A DNA stretch of 64,000 bases from Bradyrhizobium sp. 195 (GTDB lineage: Bacteria > Pseudomonadota > Alphaproteobacteria > Rhizobiales > Xanthobacteraceae), in NCBI RefSeq assembly GCF_023101665.1, contig NZ_CP082162.1, forward strand, positions 248,001 to 312,000, in the 5' to 3' direction. The notes beneath the pieces were generated by a model that saw only the letters and a program-made list of their open reading frames with translations, was not told the DNA's origin and did no database searches. Position numbers and translations under genes: made by a program. This document shows positions 7,826-18,000 of this stretch, piece after piece; position 1 is the first letter of the stretch; the number at the start of each line of letters is the position of its first letter.

Positions 7826-7843
7826 CCAAGCCGCGGGATGCAC

Positions 7844-8005
7844 ATGTGCAACAAGTGCGACCAGACAGACAACAAGATTGAACAGCTCCGCGGGTTGATA
7901 TCACCGGGAATGGACGCGTTTAGCCTAGCGATGATCCGATGCGCCATCCAATTGCTAGATGCTGATAAGGCGGCCTTTAAGTGCCACGGGAGCGCGCACA
8001 ATTAG
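7844..8005 (+). CDS. 53-residue MCxxC small protein, paralogue 2
   Basis: Starts MCNKCDQTDNKIEQLRGL; an in-frame ATG two codons earlier (7838) is also possible. It has the same MCxxC opening and helical body as the protein at 5562-5735, with one more Cys in the middle and one near the C-terminus. Both genes follow a leader copy with a matched anti-Shine-Dalgarno stem. Function unknown. Confidence 0.65.
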   Translation: MCNKCDQTDNKIEQLRGLISPGMDAFSLAMIRCAIQLLDADKAAFKCHGSAHN

Positions 8006-8189
8006 GTGCGCCCTCAGTTCGCAATCTTGGCCGATGTCGCCTCTTGGCCCAATGCTGACCCGTCCGATCGCGCAGGAAGTGTCCGCTTTCAAGGCGACAA
8101 CAGACAGCCGCTGACTTGGTAGCGCTCGTCCGCCTGTGACCCTGGCTGTGTGAAAACGCCGCTGCTTTGCTATGATTTCCTCGTGATTC

Positions 8190-8742
8190 AGCGGGGGACG
8201 CTGATGAGGCGCTTCGCTAAGCAGGCGGATCGTGGGCAACGAACGCTATTACCATGCCTCGATGATTTCATTGACGAGAGCAACCCTGTTCGCGTGGCCG
8301 CTTCGGCAAGCAGGACTTTGCCTATTTGCCGGGGGAAGACGCCTATCGCTGTCCGGCTGGGGAGCAACTGCCGTATCGCTTTACGAACGAGGAAGATGGC
8401 AAGCGGATAAAGCGCTACTGGACCATGGCCTGTCAAAAATGTTCACTCAAATCGCAATGCACGACAGGGCCGGAGCGACGGATTCCACGATGGGAGCATG
8501 AGCATCTGCTCGAAGCTGTGCAGCAACGCCTTGATGCAAGCGCACAAGCCATGCGCGTGCGTCGCGAGACGGTCGAGCATCCGTTCGGCACCATGAAGGC
8601 CCGCATGGGACCGACACATTTCCTCACCAAAACGCTTCCAAAAGTAGCCGCCGAGATGGCTCTTTCGGTCCTGGCCTATAACCTGACACGGGCCATAAAC
8701 ATCGTCGGGACCAAGCCGTTGATGGCCGCGATCGCGGCCTGA
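8190..8742 (+). pseudogene. IS1182-type transposase, C-terminal remnant
   Basis: From about 8326 the frame reads CPAGEQLPYRF, a C-x-x-C region (CQKCSLKSQC) and the DDE C-terminal part VEHPFGTMKARMG...LTKTLPKVAAEMALSVLAYNLTR, typical of IS1182/DDE_Tnp_1_6 transposases. Weaker traces in other frames (GNERYYHASM) lie upstream. The N-terminal half with the first catalytic aspartates is missing and frames are shifted, so this is dead. Terminal repeats were not found. Confidence 0.8.
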
Positions 8743-8922
8743 GACCAAACCGTCCTGGCTTCTCACCACCCTCCCGGGGAAGGCGTTTTTACACGACCAA
8801 GACCCTTAGCTGACTTTGAGGCTCCCACGTTGCACTTCCTTGAAGGGAGTCGACCAAGCGCCCTGAGACGCGGAGCGGACTTGTAACGTGACGGACACGC
8901 TACCGGCGGTTAGCTTTGCTGT

Positions 8923-9093
8923 ATGAGCGAGACCGAAAGCGACCTTCTCAAACGAGCCGATGACGCCATTGCCGAGAGCCGCAGGCTTGGTCGGCAGAAC
9001 CGCTCATGCATCGTAGAGACCCAATGGTGGCTCCAGCGCCTCCATTGGACGATGGAACAGTCCGCCCGACCTCAGAAGCCGAAACAACCTTGA
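8923..9093 (+). CDS. 56-residue helical hypothetical protein
   Basis: Starts MSETESDLLKRADDAIAESRRL and continues with ETQWWLQRLHWTM to a basic, Pro-rich tail. The 'RADDAIAESRRL' helix is familiar to me from small Bradyrhizobium proteins. No membrane segment. Function unknown. Confidence 0.55.
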   Translation: MSETESDLLKRADDAIAESRRLGRQNRSCIVETQWWLQRLHWTMEQSARPQKPKQP

Positions 9094-9207
9094 AGGGGCG
9101 TGGAAGGACGCGGGTTAGGCGACTGCTCATTTTGAGTAAGTAAAGCTAAACGCTCGGCGCCGGCTCGCTCGGATAGGAACGCCCCAACCAAGACAGTATT
9201 GGCCCAC

Positions 9208-9483
9208 ATGCGCTTCTACTTCGACTATCAGGACTCGGCCGGCTCCATCCTTGACGACCAGGGCGAAGAGCTTCCGAACTTAGGCGCCGCGCGGGACGCG
9301 GCGATGAGATATTTGGCCGAGGGGATACGAGATTACAGTTCTTCAAGCCTAACCGAGAAGCTGTCCGTCCACGTAAGAACGAAAGAAGCCCCGATCATGA
9401 CGGTGTCGGCGACGGTCGAAGTGGTCGCGCAGTACCGATCGGGAGAAGCAGAAGCCTTTCTTAAAGAAAGTGACGGCCTTTAG
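9208..9483 (+). CDS. DUF6894-type small protein, paralogue 1
   Basis: 91 residues from the ATG at 9208. The start MRFYFDYQDSAGSILDDQGEE, followed by the helix L-GAARDAAMRYLAEGIRD and a final beta strand with MTVSATVEV, is the DUF6894 layout. Paralogues lie at 33493-33708 and 60642-60884. Role unknown. The C-terminus is longer by about 15 residues than in the paralogues. Confidence 0.7.
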   Translation: MRFYFDYQDSAGSILDDQGEELPNLGAARDAAMRYLAEGIRDYSSSSLTEKLSVHVRTKEAPIMTVSATVEVVAQYRSGEAEAFLKESDGL

Positions 9484-9529
9484 CGTAGGTTAGTGCGCTG
9501 CTCTGGCACGCCTGGTAAATTGAGCGGTC

Positions 9530-9685
9530 ATGGCAGATGACCTTCGCCAGCTCGAGAGAATCGCGCGTGAGCAAGCCGCGCAAACAACCGAACCTCGGAC
9601 AAAAGTTGCCCTTCAAGAAATCGCGGAGGAGTACCGGACCAGAGCAGAATGGCTCGAACTTAACGCGCCAGCCCCCAAGCATTGA
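9530..9685 (+). CDS. 51-residue charged helical hypothetical protein
   Basis: MADDLRQLERIAREQAAQTT, then TKVALQEIAEEYRTRAEWLE and a short Pro-rich end. Almost entirely predicted helix with balanced charge. The stop lies two bases before the inverted leader copy G. Small rhizobial proteins of this shape are common; function unknown. Confidence 0.5.
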   Translation: MADDLRQLERIAREQAAQTTEPRTKVALQEIAEEYRTRAEWLELNAPAPKH

Positions 9686-9686
9686 A

Positions 9687-9718
9687 AGCGGGAGCATCTC
9701 GGCTCTCGATCACCAATT
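9687..9718 (-). promoter_or_regulatory. Leader-like element, copy G, inverted relative to its gene
   Basis: Read on the minus strand it matches the family (GGTGATCGAGAGCCGAGATGCTCCCGC). Read on the plus strand, towards the gene at 9734, GGGAGC/GCTCTC gives a hairpin with one G-U pair. No gene in the sense direction is apparent, so its role is unclear. Confidence 0.45.
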
Positions 9719-9733
9719 GAGGACACGAGCCCT

Positions 9734-9922
9734 ATGGAACTGGAGACGGCGATGGGAAGCGGGACTGGACCTTTTCCGACGACTGAGCTGAAGATCGTGG
9801 AGCGCTATAAGCGAGCCGCGCGTGAGCAAATGGACGGCCCCAAGCTCCTCCAGTTGCTCAAAGAAATCGAGGACGAGATAAGAAGACGGACCGCTGTGGT
9901 CTTTAAGGTCCTGCAATCCTGA
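9734..9922 (+). CDS. Small 'IEDEIRRR' helical protein, paralogue 1
   Basis: 62 residues. After a variable start, TTELKIVERYKRAAREQMDG and LLQLLKEIEDEIRRR match the gene at 41491-41667 (LGERLRQAAREDMDG, IEEIEDEIRRR). Two amphipathic helices, cytoplasmic. Both genes have a leader-family element directly upstream, but in opposite orientation relative to the gene. Function unknown. Confidence 0.6.
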   Translation: MELETAMGSGTGPFPTTELKIVERYKRAAREQMDGPKLLQLLKEIEDEIRRRTAVVFKVLQS

Positions 9923-9956
9923 AGGGACTCGACGCCAAGTTTTGGAGCGTTCTAAA

Positions 9957-10181
9957 ATGTCTGTCCGGACGGGGCACAGACCAGAGCGCAAGGTGCAAGA
10001 ATACAAAGCATATATCGTCGACAAAGACGGTCACATTACTGGCCGGATTGACCTCGTTTGTGAAGATGAGGACAGCGCCCGCCAGCGGGCCCAGCAGCTT
10101 GTTGACGGTCACGCCGTCGAGTTATGGCGGGGCAAAGAGAAGATAGAGCGGTTCGAGCCACCACCGCGCGCCCAACCCTGA
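9957..10181 (+). CDS. Small beta-rich protein, 'D-G-H-I...VELW' family, paralogue 1
   Basis: 74 residues from the ATG at 9957. YKAYIVDKDGHITGRIDLVC, an acidic helix (DEDSARQRAQQLVDGH) and AVELWRGKEKIERF. The protein at 59484-59729 has the same order (YELDLDGHIVGRW, ANGQPIELWKGARLVERF). Common in Bradyrhizobium; function unknown. The preferred start is in line with the family N-terminus. Confidence 0.65.
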   Translation: MSVRTGHRPERKVQEYKAYIVDKDGHITGRIDLVCEDEDSARQRAQQLVDGHAVELWRGKEKIERFEPPPRAQP

Positions 10182-10182
10182 A

Positions 10183-10444
10183 GCCGCATTCGCTGTCTTT
10201 GTCGTCTACGGACTACTTTGGGCTTTCGCTGGCGGTGGGCTCGGGTGGCACGATCTGGCGACGCTTTCGACGTGGGGGATGACCTTGGATTCAGCGAGCT
10301 GAGCACCGCGACACGCAAGCTCTTCATGCAAAGTTAGACGAACTGTTGAGAGTCAACGGGGATGCGAAGAACTCACTCATGACCCTCGACGACAAGGACG
10401 CCGAGGAAGTCGAGCAAGATCGGGCGGCTCTGCTCCGTTCCTGA
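10183..10444 (+). pseudogene. Low-affinity iron permease family protein, truncated and frameshifted
   Basis: An N-terminal piece reads AAFAVFVVYGLLWAFAGGGLG, ending in LATLSTWGMTL. After a small indel a second frame continues IQRAEHRDTQALHAKLDELL to the stop at 10444. This is the last membrane helix pair and C-terminal tail of the low-affinity iron permease family. The first helices are absent and the frame is broken, so it cannot function. Confidence 0.65.
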
Positions 10445-11247
10445 TGGGACAAGCCCAACATATGCAGGCCAGAAAATTTTGCAGCATGAGGTAGAGTACC
10501 GCCGGGAGGCACTACAATCACCCTCCGTCGCCTGAAGAACTTTGCAGTCCTTCTTTGTCGAGTGGTGGCGACTTGCTTTTCAGGTTGGTCTCCAGCTCCA
10601 GCTCAACCTCATCCATGACGCGCCTATTCGTCTCGGACGGCTTCTCTGGCATTGGGCTCGGCGGCGACTTGGTCATGCCGCACAATCGAGCGATGGGGCA
10701 GGGGTTCCAAAAACATCCAGTTAGCTTTGGCGATTGGATCAAATAGGACAGTACCCGACCTGCGTCCCGGGCTCCGAGAACTAGGCGATGGCCGCTTTGG
10801 GTCAAAATGCGAAGAACTCAGGTTGAGCAAATCTAGGTCGCGTACTCATAAAATCATGAATGCAGCGGGCATGTTTGATGGCCGCTTGTCACCCAACAGC
10901 GGCACAAAAGCGGACATTGTGGGAGGATCGCGAAGGGCCAACGACGGAAGTAGCCCTCTCACTTGATCACCCCGTCGGCGAGCGCGAGATGCGTCGGTGG
11001 GATAGTGACGGTGAGCGTCGTTCGGGACTCCTCACGGGCTCGCTTCCGGGTTGATCCGCGGGTTCCAACGCTTCACGAGCCAAAAAAACGTGTCTCGTCC
11101 CATGGGGTGGAGTAAACTGGCTTTCTCATTCTGGTGCGACGGTCTGATCCGCGAGCGGCTCGACCGACGACGCACGGCTGACGGACCGGCGGACGTGACG
11201 ACGGCTATGGCCAGTGGATGAGTGCGGCCAAATGTGCGGTGAATGGC
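10445..11247. other. Region without a recognised gene
   Basis: Open frames on both strands have no family resemblance. Around 10792-10840 there is a segment resembling the intergenic repeat seen at 14821 and 51431 (GGGTCAAAA...GAGC). Confidence 0.4.
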
Positions 11248-14200
11248 ATGGATATCTCTGCCTGGCTGCGCGGCCTCGGCCTGGAACGCTACGAGCAGGC
11301 ATTCCGGGAAAACGCGATCGATGAGGCAATCCTGCCCAAGCTGACCGCGGAGGACCTCAAAGACCTCGGCGTGACGGCGGTCGGCCATCGCCGTATCCTC
11401 CTCGATGCGATTGCCGCCTTGCGAGCCGAAAACTTTTTGCAAGACGACCGAACGTTCGGTCGAGCCCGACCGTCCCGGCGGCAAGGCTCCCGAAGCCGAA
11501 CGCCGCCAGCTCACGCTCATGTTCGTCGACCTCGTCGGTTCCACCGCGTTGTCGGCGCGGCTCGATCCAGAGGAGCTGCGCGACATCATTAGCACCTATC
11601 ACCGCCGTTGCGCCGAGGTGATCACCGGGTCCGGCGGCTTTGTTGCCAAATATCTCGGTGACGGCGTGCTGGCCTATTTCGGTTACCCGCAGGCACATGA
11701 GGAGGACGCCGAACAAGCGGTGCGCGCGGGCCTCGCCTTGATCGAGGCCGTGGCGAAGCTCGATGCGGGCCAGGCGAGCTCACTGCAGGCGCGGGTCGGC
11801 ATCGCCACCGGCCTCGTGGTCGTCGGTGATCTCCTCGGTGAGGGCGCCGCCCAGGAACAAGCGGTCATTGGTGAAACCCCTAATCTTGCGGCACGGCTAC
11901 AGGGGCTTGCCGAACCGAACTCGGTTGTCATCGCAGACGACACGCGCCGCCTGCTTGGCGGTCTGTTTGATTATTGCGATCTGGGCACGTTGCCGATTGC
12001 GGGAATTGACTATCCGGTGCGTGTCTGGCGGGTGGTGGGCGCGAGCCTGGTCGGCAGTCGGTTCGAGGCCCTACGCGCCGCCAGCACGCCGTTGATCGGT
12101 CGCGAGGAAGAGATCGCATTGTTGACGCGGCGCTGGGATCGGGCCAAGGCCGGCGACGGTGCCGTCGTCCTGATCGTGGGCGAGCCGGGCATCGGCAAGT
12201 CGCGCATTGCCCAAACCCTGCTGGAGCAGTTGGGCGAGGCACACACGCGGTCGCGTTATTTCTGCTCGCCACATCATCAGCACAGTGCCCTTTATCCAAG
12301 CATCACCCAGCTCGAGCAGGCGGCCGGATTTCGGCGCGAGGATACGGCCGAGACCCGCTTGGATAAGCTTATTGCGGTGCTGGCTCTGGCCAACGAGGAG
12401 CTGAGCGAAGCTGTGCCGCTTTTGGCGGACTTGCTGTCGATACCGACCGGCGACCGCTACCCGCCGCTCAATCTCACGCCGCAGAAGCGCAAAGAGAAAA
12501 CGCTTCATGTGCAACTTGCGCAGGTCGAAGGACTAGCGGCGCAGCAGCCGCTGCTGATGCTATGGGAGGACATTCACTGGAGCGACCCCACCACGCTGGA
12601 GTCGCTCGATCTGCTCATAGATCGAGCCGCGACAATGCGGGTTCTGATGATTCTCACCTTTCGACCCGAGTTCACGCCGCCCTGGGTCGGCCGTCCGCAC
12701 GTAACGTTGCTCAGTCTCAACCGCTTGCCCCCTCGGCACCGCGCCGAGATGATCGCGCACGTAACCAGGGGCAAGACATTGCCCACGGAGATTGCAGATC
12801 AGATCATCGATCGGACCGATGGCGTGCCGTTGTTCATCGAGGAGCTGACCAAGTCAGTCGTCGAGAGCGGATCGATGACCGATGCCGGAGACCATTATTC
12901 CCTGGCCGGCCCGCTGGTTCCTTTGGCGATCCCGACGACGCTCCAGGCCTCGCTTCTGGCCCGGCTCGACCGATTGGCGCCCACTCGCGAAGTGGCGCAG
13001 ATCGCAGCGGCGCTCGGGCGGCAGTTTTCTCACGAGCTGATCAGCGCCGTCGCCGAAATGTTGCCACCGCGGCTGGAGAGGGCTTTGGAGCAGCTCATGC
13101 GCGCCGAACTGGTGTTCCGGCGCGGGACGCCGCCTGATGCCACGTACACCTTCAAGCACGCGCTGGTGCAGGACGCCGCCTACAGCACCTTGCTGCGCAC
13201 CCGACGGCAGCAACTGCATGGCCGGATTGCCAGCACGCTGGAACGCCAGTTTCCAGAGATTGCAGCGGCCCGGCCTGAGCTGATGGCGCAGCATTATGCC
13301 AGCGCTGGCATGGTTGAAAAGGCGATCGCGTATTGGGACCAAGCCGGGCGGTCGGCCGTCCAACGTTCGACGATGGCCGAGGCGGCTGCGCACTTTGGCA
13401 AGGCGCTCAACCTGCTCGTCAGCCTGCCGAAAAGTCCGGAGCGAGGGTCCGACGAACTTTCGCTTCGGCTCGCCCTCGCCGGGGCTCTGACGGCAGCCGA
13501 GGGATGGGCATCGCCTAAGGCCGCTGAAGCGTATGCCCGTGCCCGCGAGCTGTGCCGTGAGGCCCCGGCGGGAGCCCAGGCCGCGATAGCCCTGAACGGC
13601 GCCCACTCGGTCTTGCACAATCACGCCGAGATCCGCGCCGCTCATCAGCTCGCGGAAGAGTTTGCCGCGCTTTCCGAAGGCCGAAATGACCGCGACACCC
13701 AGCTGATAACGCACAAGTGCTTGGGCCTCAGCCTTCTGTTTCGCGGCGAATTCAACCGTGCGCTCCACCATCTGCAGCACGCGCTCAGCTTCTATGATCA
13801 GACTGAGCACCGACCTCCGAAGCTGACGCCCCACGATCAGCGCGTTGCCTGCGAGAGCTTTGTCGGATGGACACTTCTGCTGCTGGGACAAGCGGAACAG
13901 GCGCTGGCGCAAAGCAGACGCGCGCTGGCTTGGGCGCGCGAGCTGTCGCATCCTTATTCCTTGGCATTCGCTCTGCACGTCAACTGTGTCTTTCACCAAA
14001 TTCGCGGCGACGGAGCGATCCTTGAGGAACGATCCGAGCAACTGGTGGCACTCGCCACCCAGCATGGTTTTCCGCACCTCGTGGGAACAGGGACCTGTTT
14101 CCGAGGATGGGCCACGCTCGCGATGGGAGGATCGATCGAGGAGGCCATCAGCAGGATGCGGTGGGGTCTGGCGACGAAGCGGGCGACGGGTGCCGAGATC

Positions 14201-14602
14201 AAGGTGCCTTACTATCTTGGTCTTCTGGCGGAAGCGCACCGGCGAGCGAACCGAACCGCGGAAGCGATCAGCCTGTTACATGAAGCCCTGGAGGTGGTCG
14301 AGCGAACCGACGAGCGGTGGTACGAGGCGGAGCTGTACCGGCTCATGGCGGGGGTGCTGATCACCACATCGGATCGACACGATGCCGAACGCTGGCTGTG
14401 CCGCGCGCTACGAACGGCGCAGCAACAGGACGCGAAGCTTTGGGAATTGCGCGCCGCCACCAGCATGGCCCGCCTTTGGCGCGATCAAGGCGAGCACACC
14501 GACGCCCGCGACCTGCTCGCGCCGATCTATGGCTGCTTCACTGAAGACTTCGATACGCGCGACCTGAAAGAAGCCGCCGCGCTACTCGCCGAGTTGGCCT
14601 AG
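11248..14602 (+). pseudogene. SAM domain-class III adenylate/guanylate cyclase-AAA ATPase-TPR protein, one frameshift
   Basis: Two overlapping frames make one protein of about 1,118 residues. The first frame has a SAM-like domain (WLRGLGLERYEQAFREN, ILLDAIAALR). The second begins after a T5 run at 11434-11438; with four T the two join as AENFCKTTERS. Then come a class III cyclase domain (metal Asp in MFVDLVGSTALS and YLGDGVLAYFGYP; NLAARLQG), an AAA_16 ATPase with Walker A GEPGIGKSR and Walker B LMLWEDIHW, and about 600 residues of TPR-like helices. Such proteins are thought to link cNMP synthesis to ATP-driven signalling. It is convergent with its paralogue at 15056. The shift may be a true mutation, a sequencing error or programmed slippage. 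Confidence 0.8.
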
Positions 14603-14737
14603 AAGCCCCTATTAGCCTACGGCTCGGACGCTTACTGGTGAGGTGTCCGCAATGCCCAAACCTGTCACCGTCATCGCAGATACGTATGCTGCATCTACCA
14701 GCTGATGTGACCCGTCCCATGGCCCGAACGATGCAGC

Positions 14738-14786
14738 GGCGCGCCCAAGAGATTCGAACTCTGATCCCCGGATTTGTAGGCTGGTG
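14738..14786 (-). tRNA. tRNA-Arg(ACG) 3' fragment, degenerate
   Basis: On the minus strand, CACCAG...TACAAATCCGG, then CAGAGTTCGAATCTCTTGGG and CGCGCC resemble the anticodon arm, T arm and acceptor 3' strand of rhizobial tRNA-Arg(ACG). The anticodon position is changed (ACA), and the 5' half (acceptor and D arm) is absent. It is not a working tRNA. The most likely origin is an integration scar (att remnant). Confidence 0.5.
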
Positions 14787-14820
14787 TCCGGTCAGGGTTC
14801 GGACCGTCTTGGTCTGCGAC

Positions 14821-14879
14821 TTCTGCTCCGGGTCAAAACCGGTAATACTCTGACCGAGCGGAATATTTCCGCTCAGCCG
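14821..14879 (+). repeat. Intergenic repeat R1, copy 1
   Basis: GGGTCAAAACCGGTAAT followed by a hairpin GAGCGGAA/TTCCGCTC. A related copy lies at 51431-51492, where stem bases change in a compensating way, and another on the minus strand at 59352-59400. Confidence 0.55.
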
Positions 14880-15055
14880 TCAAGACCGGACATCTGCGCG
14901 CTTATAAGTACACGCCCTAGGCCGTGTACCCATAAACCGGTGGCGTGATGCGACTAAAGCAATATCTGCTTTGCCCCTATAGCAACCGACTTCGTGCGGC
15001 AGCGCAATATGTCGCGATGGGCCAAGCTCGGAAGTCGCTAGACCATTGGACTGGC

Positions 15056-18000
15056 TCACGACGCCAAGTCGTCGAGCAACGCCTTGGCCTCTTTCAACTC
15101 GAGCGTGTCGAACCCTTCAGTGAACCAGCCGTAAACCGGAGCCAGCAGATCACGTGCCGCGGTGCGCTTGTCCTGATCGCGCCAAAAGCGGGCAAGGCTC
15201 ATCGCTGCCCGGAGCTCAAGTGATTTCGCCCGTTGCTGCCGAGCGGTCTGTACGGACTTCAGCAGCCATGCGTTGCTCCCTCCGAGCTGGCCGCGAGATA
15301 ATGCCATCAATCCTCGCAGCCGAGAGATTTCCGCATCCCACCAGTGCTCGCCGCTTTGTTCCGCAATGGCAGCAGCACCCGTCAGGGCTTCGGCTCCGCC
15401 GGGGTGGTTTCCCGTGCGACAAAGCACCTCGCAAAATAGCGCAAAGCTATAGGGAGCGTACTGGATCGTGCCTTGCTTCGCCGGATCAGCAAGCGCGGCG
15501 CGGTAGGAGGCAATCGCCGCCTCAATCGTATCTGGTGCCAACAATGCCCAGCCGCGGAGGACTCGTGGATCAAGCGGCAAGGCAACGCGCTTCTCAGCCG
15601 CTAGGGTCTCTGCGCTCTCAATGCACTGCAGCACCGAAGCTGAGTCACTTCGGAACTGGTGCAATATCGACGCATGCAGACGCGCCATAGCAAGGCTGAA
15701 GGGATGGTTCACCCGTTCCGCAAGCGCCAACGCGTCATTCACGCGAGCGAGCGCCGTGTCAGGGTAGCCGAGCAGCCAGGCGCTCCAGGCACCTAGCGTT
15801 CTTGCACAGACTCCGGGGTCGTGGCCGTAGATGTGTGCGTGCGTCCGGTGCTGCTCGAACTCATAAAGGGTTCGGCCCTTCTCGCAATGCTCCTGCGCCG
15901 GAGCAAGTTCGCCGCAGAAGAAATGTGTTGTCCAACACGTATGATGAGCTTCGAGCCGAAGGCCGACATTATTACTCTTTTCGACCAGGCTCAGGAGCCT
16001 ATTTGAAAGCTGGCGCGCCGCATTCCAATCCGACGTGCGTCGGAAAGTCCACAACCCCCATATCGCGGTGAACTGAGAATCGATGTCCCCTATCTTATCG
16101 GAAAGCTCGTGCGCGCGAGCGTGCGCTTTTGCTGCTTCGGCCGAGGAGAAGCCGTTGGCGTTACTAAGAGACACGCCTTTAGCGAGTTGCAGCTTGATCT
16201 CCTGCCGATCGCGCTGCGCATCCAAGAGAGATGGCAGCAGGGACAAACCACGATCGAAATGACTGACCGCCTCGGCGTACGCGGAGCGGGAAGCCGCAAA
16301 CTGGCCCGCTTTTAGCCATTGATCAGAGGCCCGTTCCGCCTGTCCGGCACCCGTCAGATGATGGGCCAGTATCTCGGGCTGCCGCTCGACCAGATCTGCG
16401 AAATGCTGCTCCAAGGTCGTGGCAACTCGTGCATGCAACTCCTGCCGTCTTCGGCGCAGCAGCGTGCCATAGGCCGCGTCCTGCACCAGAGCGTGCTTGA
16501 ATAGATAGCTGGAATACGGAGGCACACCTTGCCGGAACAACAAGCCAGCGGAGATCAGACGGTCTAAGGCGGATGCCAACTCTGGCTCCGGCTTGCTCGC
16601 AACGGAAAAAAGCAGGGTGTAAGAGAACTCTCGCCCGATCGCGGAGCCGATCTGGGCCACCTCCTTGGCGGGCCCGAGCTGGTCGAGCCTCGCCATAAGC
16701 GAGGCGTGCAGGCTTGCGGGGACCGCCGCCGTAGGTGACGGAATATTGCCTGTAGTTCGCCGCGCTTCGCCCTCACTATTGGTCTCCAGGACCGCCTTCG
16801 TCATCTCCTCCACGAAAAGGGGAATCCCGTCGGTGCGCTCAATGATGTCCTGCCGCACGCTCGCCGAGATAAGCCGGTTGCCCACGATGTGATCAATCAC
16901 CGTCTCGATTTCGCGCTGCGCCAGCCGATTGAGGGTGAGAGCAGTGACGTAGGGCCGCCCGATCCAGTGCGGGTCGAACTCTGGACGAAACGTCACAATC
17001 AACAGCACACGGTAGGTCCGAAGCCGGTCAACGACCCCGCTGAAAGCTTCCTGACTCGTGGGATCGGTCCAATGTGCATCCTCGACGATCATTAGCACAG
17101 GTGAGGAGCGCGACAATGCCTCCACCTGTGACCCGAGCGCTTCAAATGTCCGCTGGCGGTGCTGTTCGGAGGATACGTCGAGCGCCGCGTAGCGTCCGTC
17201 TTTTGGCAGTGACAGCATGTCGGCGAATAGCGCCGTATCCTCCAAAGAGGTTGAAGTCTGCGCCAATACTGTATCGAGCTTGTCCAGCTTTGTTTCCGGC
17301 GCGTCGTCATGCGCAAATCGTGCGGCCCGTTCCATCTGGCCGATGATCGGATAAAAAGCGCTGTCGGTATGCTGCGGCGAGCAGAAATAGCGCAATCGGG
17401 TATGCGGCTCGTTAGCGATGCTTTCCAGCAGCGCCGCCGTAAGCCGCGATTTGCCAATACCAGCCTCGCCGGAGAGCAGCACTACTTGGCCTTCACCACT
17501 CTTTGCCTTGGACCAGCGTCGCAACAGGAGTTCGAGTTCTTCGTCCCGCCCAACAAGCTCGGTCAATCCGTTCGCGTGCAAGGCCTCGAAGCGGCTTTCG
17601 ACTGAAGCCGGCCGCAACGCAGCCCATGCCCCTACGGCGCCTGAGATACCTTTGAGTTCTTTCGGCCCAAATTCTTCAAGCTCGAACAGATTGCACAACA
17701 GCTTCCGAGTACTCTCCGCAATGACGACGCTGTTCGGCTCAGCAACGCCCTGCAAACGTGCCGCAAGGTTTGGCGTTTCACCGATTATGGCGTGCTCCTG
17801 AGAAGCGCCGGACCCGATGAGGTCGCCGACAACCACCAATCCCGTTGCGATGCCGATACGCGTCTGCAGGGGCGCACGGATATTCAGAGCACCTACGCCA
17901 GCCACCAACTCCAGCCCCGCCCGGACGGCCCGTTCCGCATCGTCTTCGTGCGCCTGCGGATACCCGAAATACACCAGTACCCCATCGCCCATATACTTCG

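Noticed and set aside
12854..14239. 461-codon minus-strand frame inside the first cyclase gene
   Set aside because: Antisense shadow of the TPR region; no domain resemblance.
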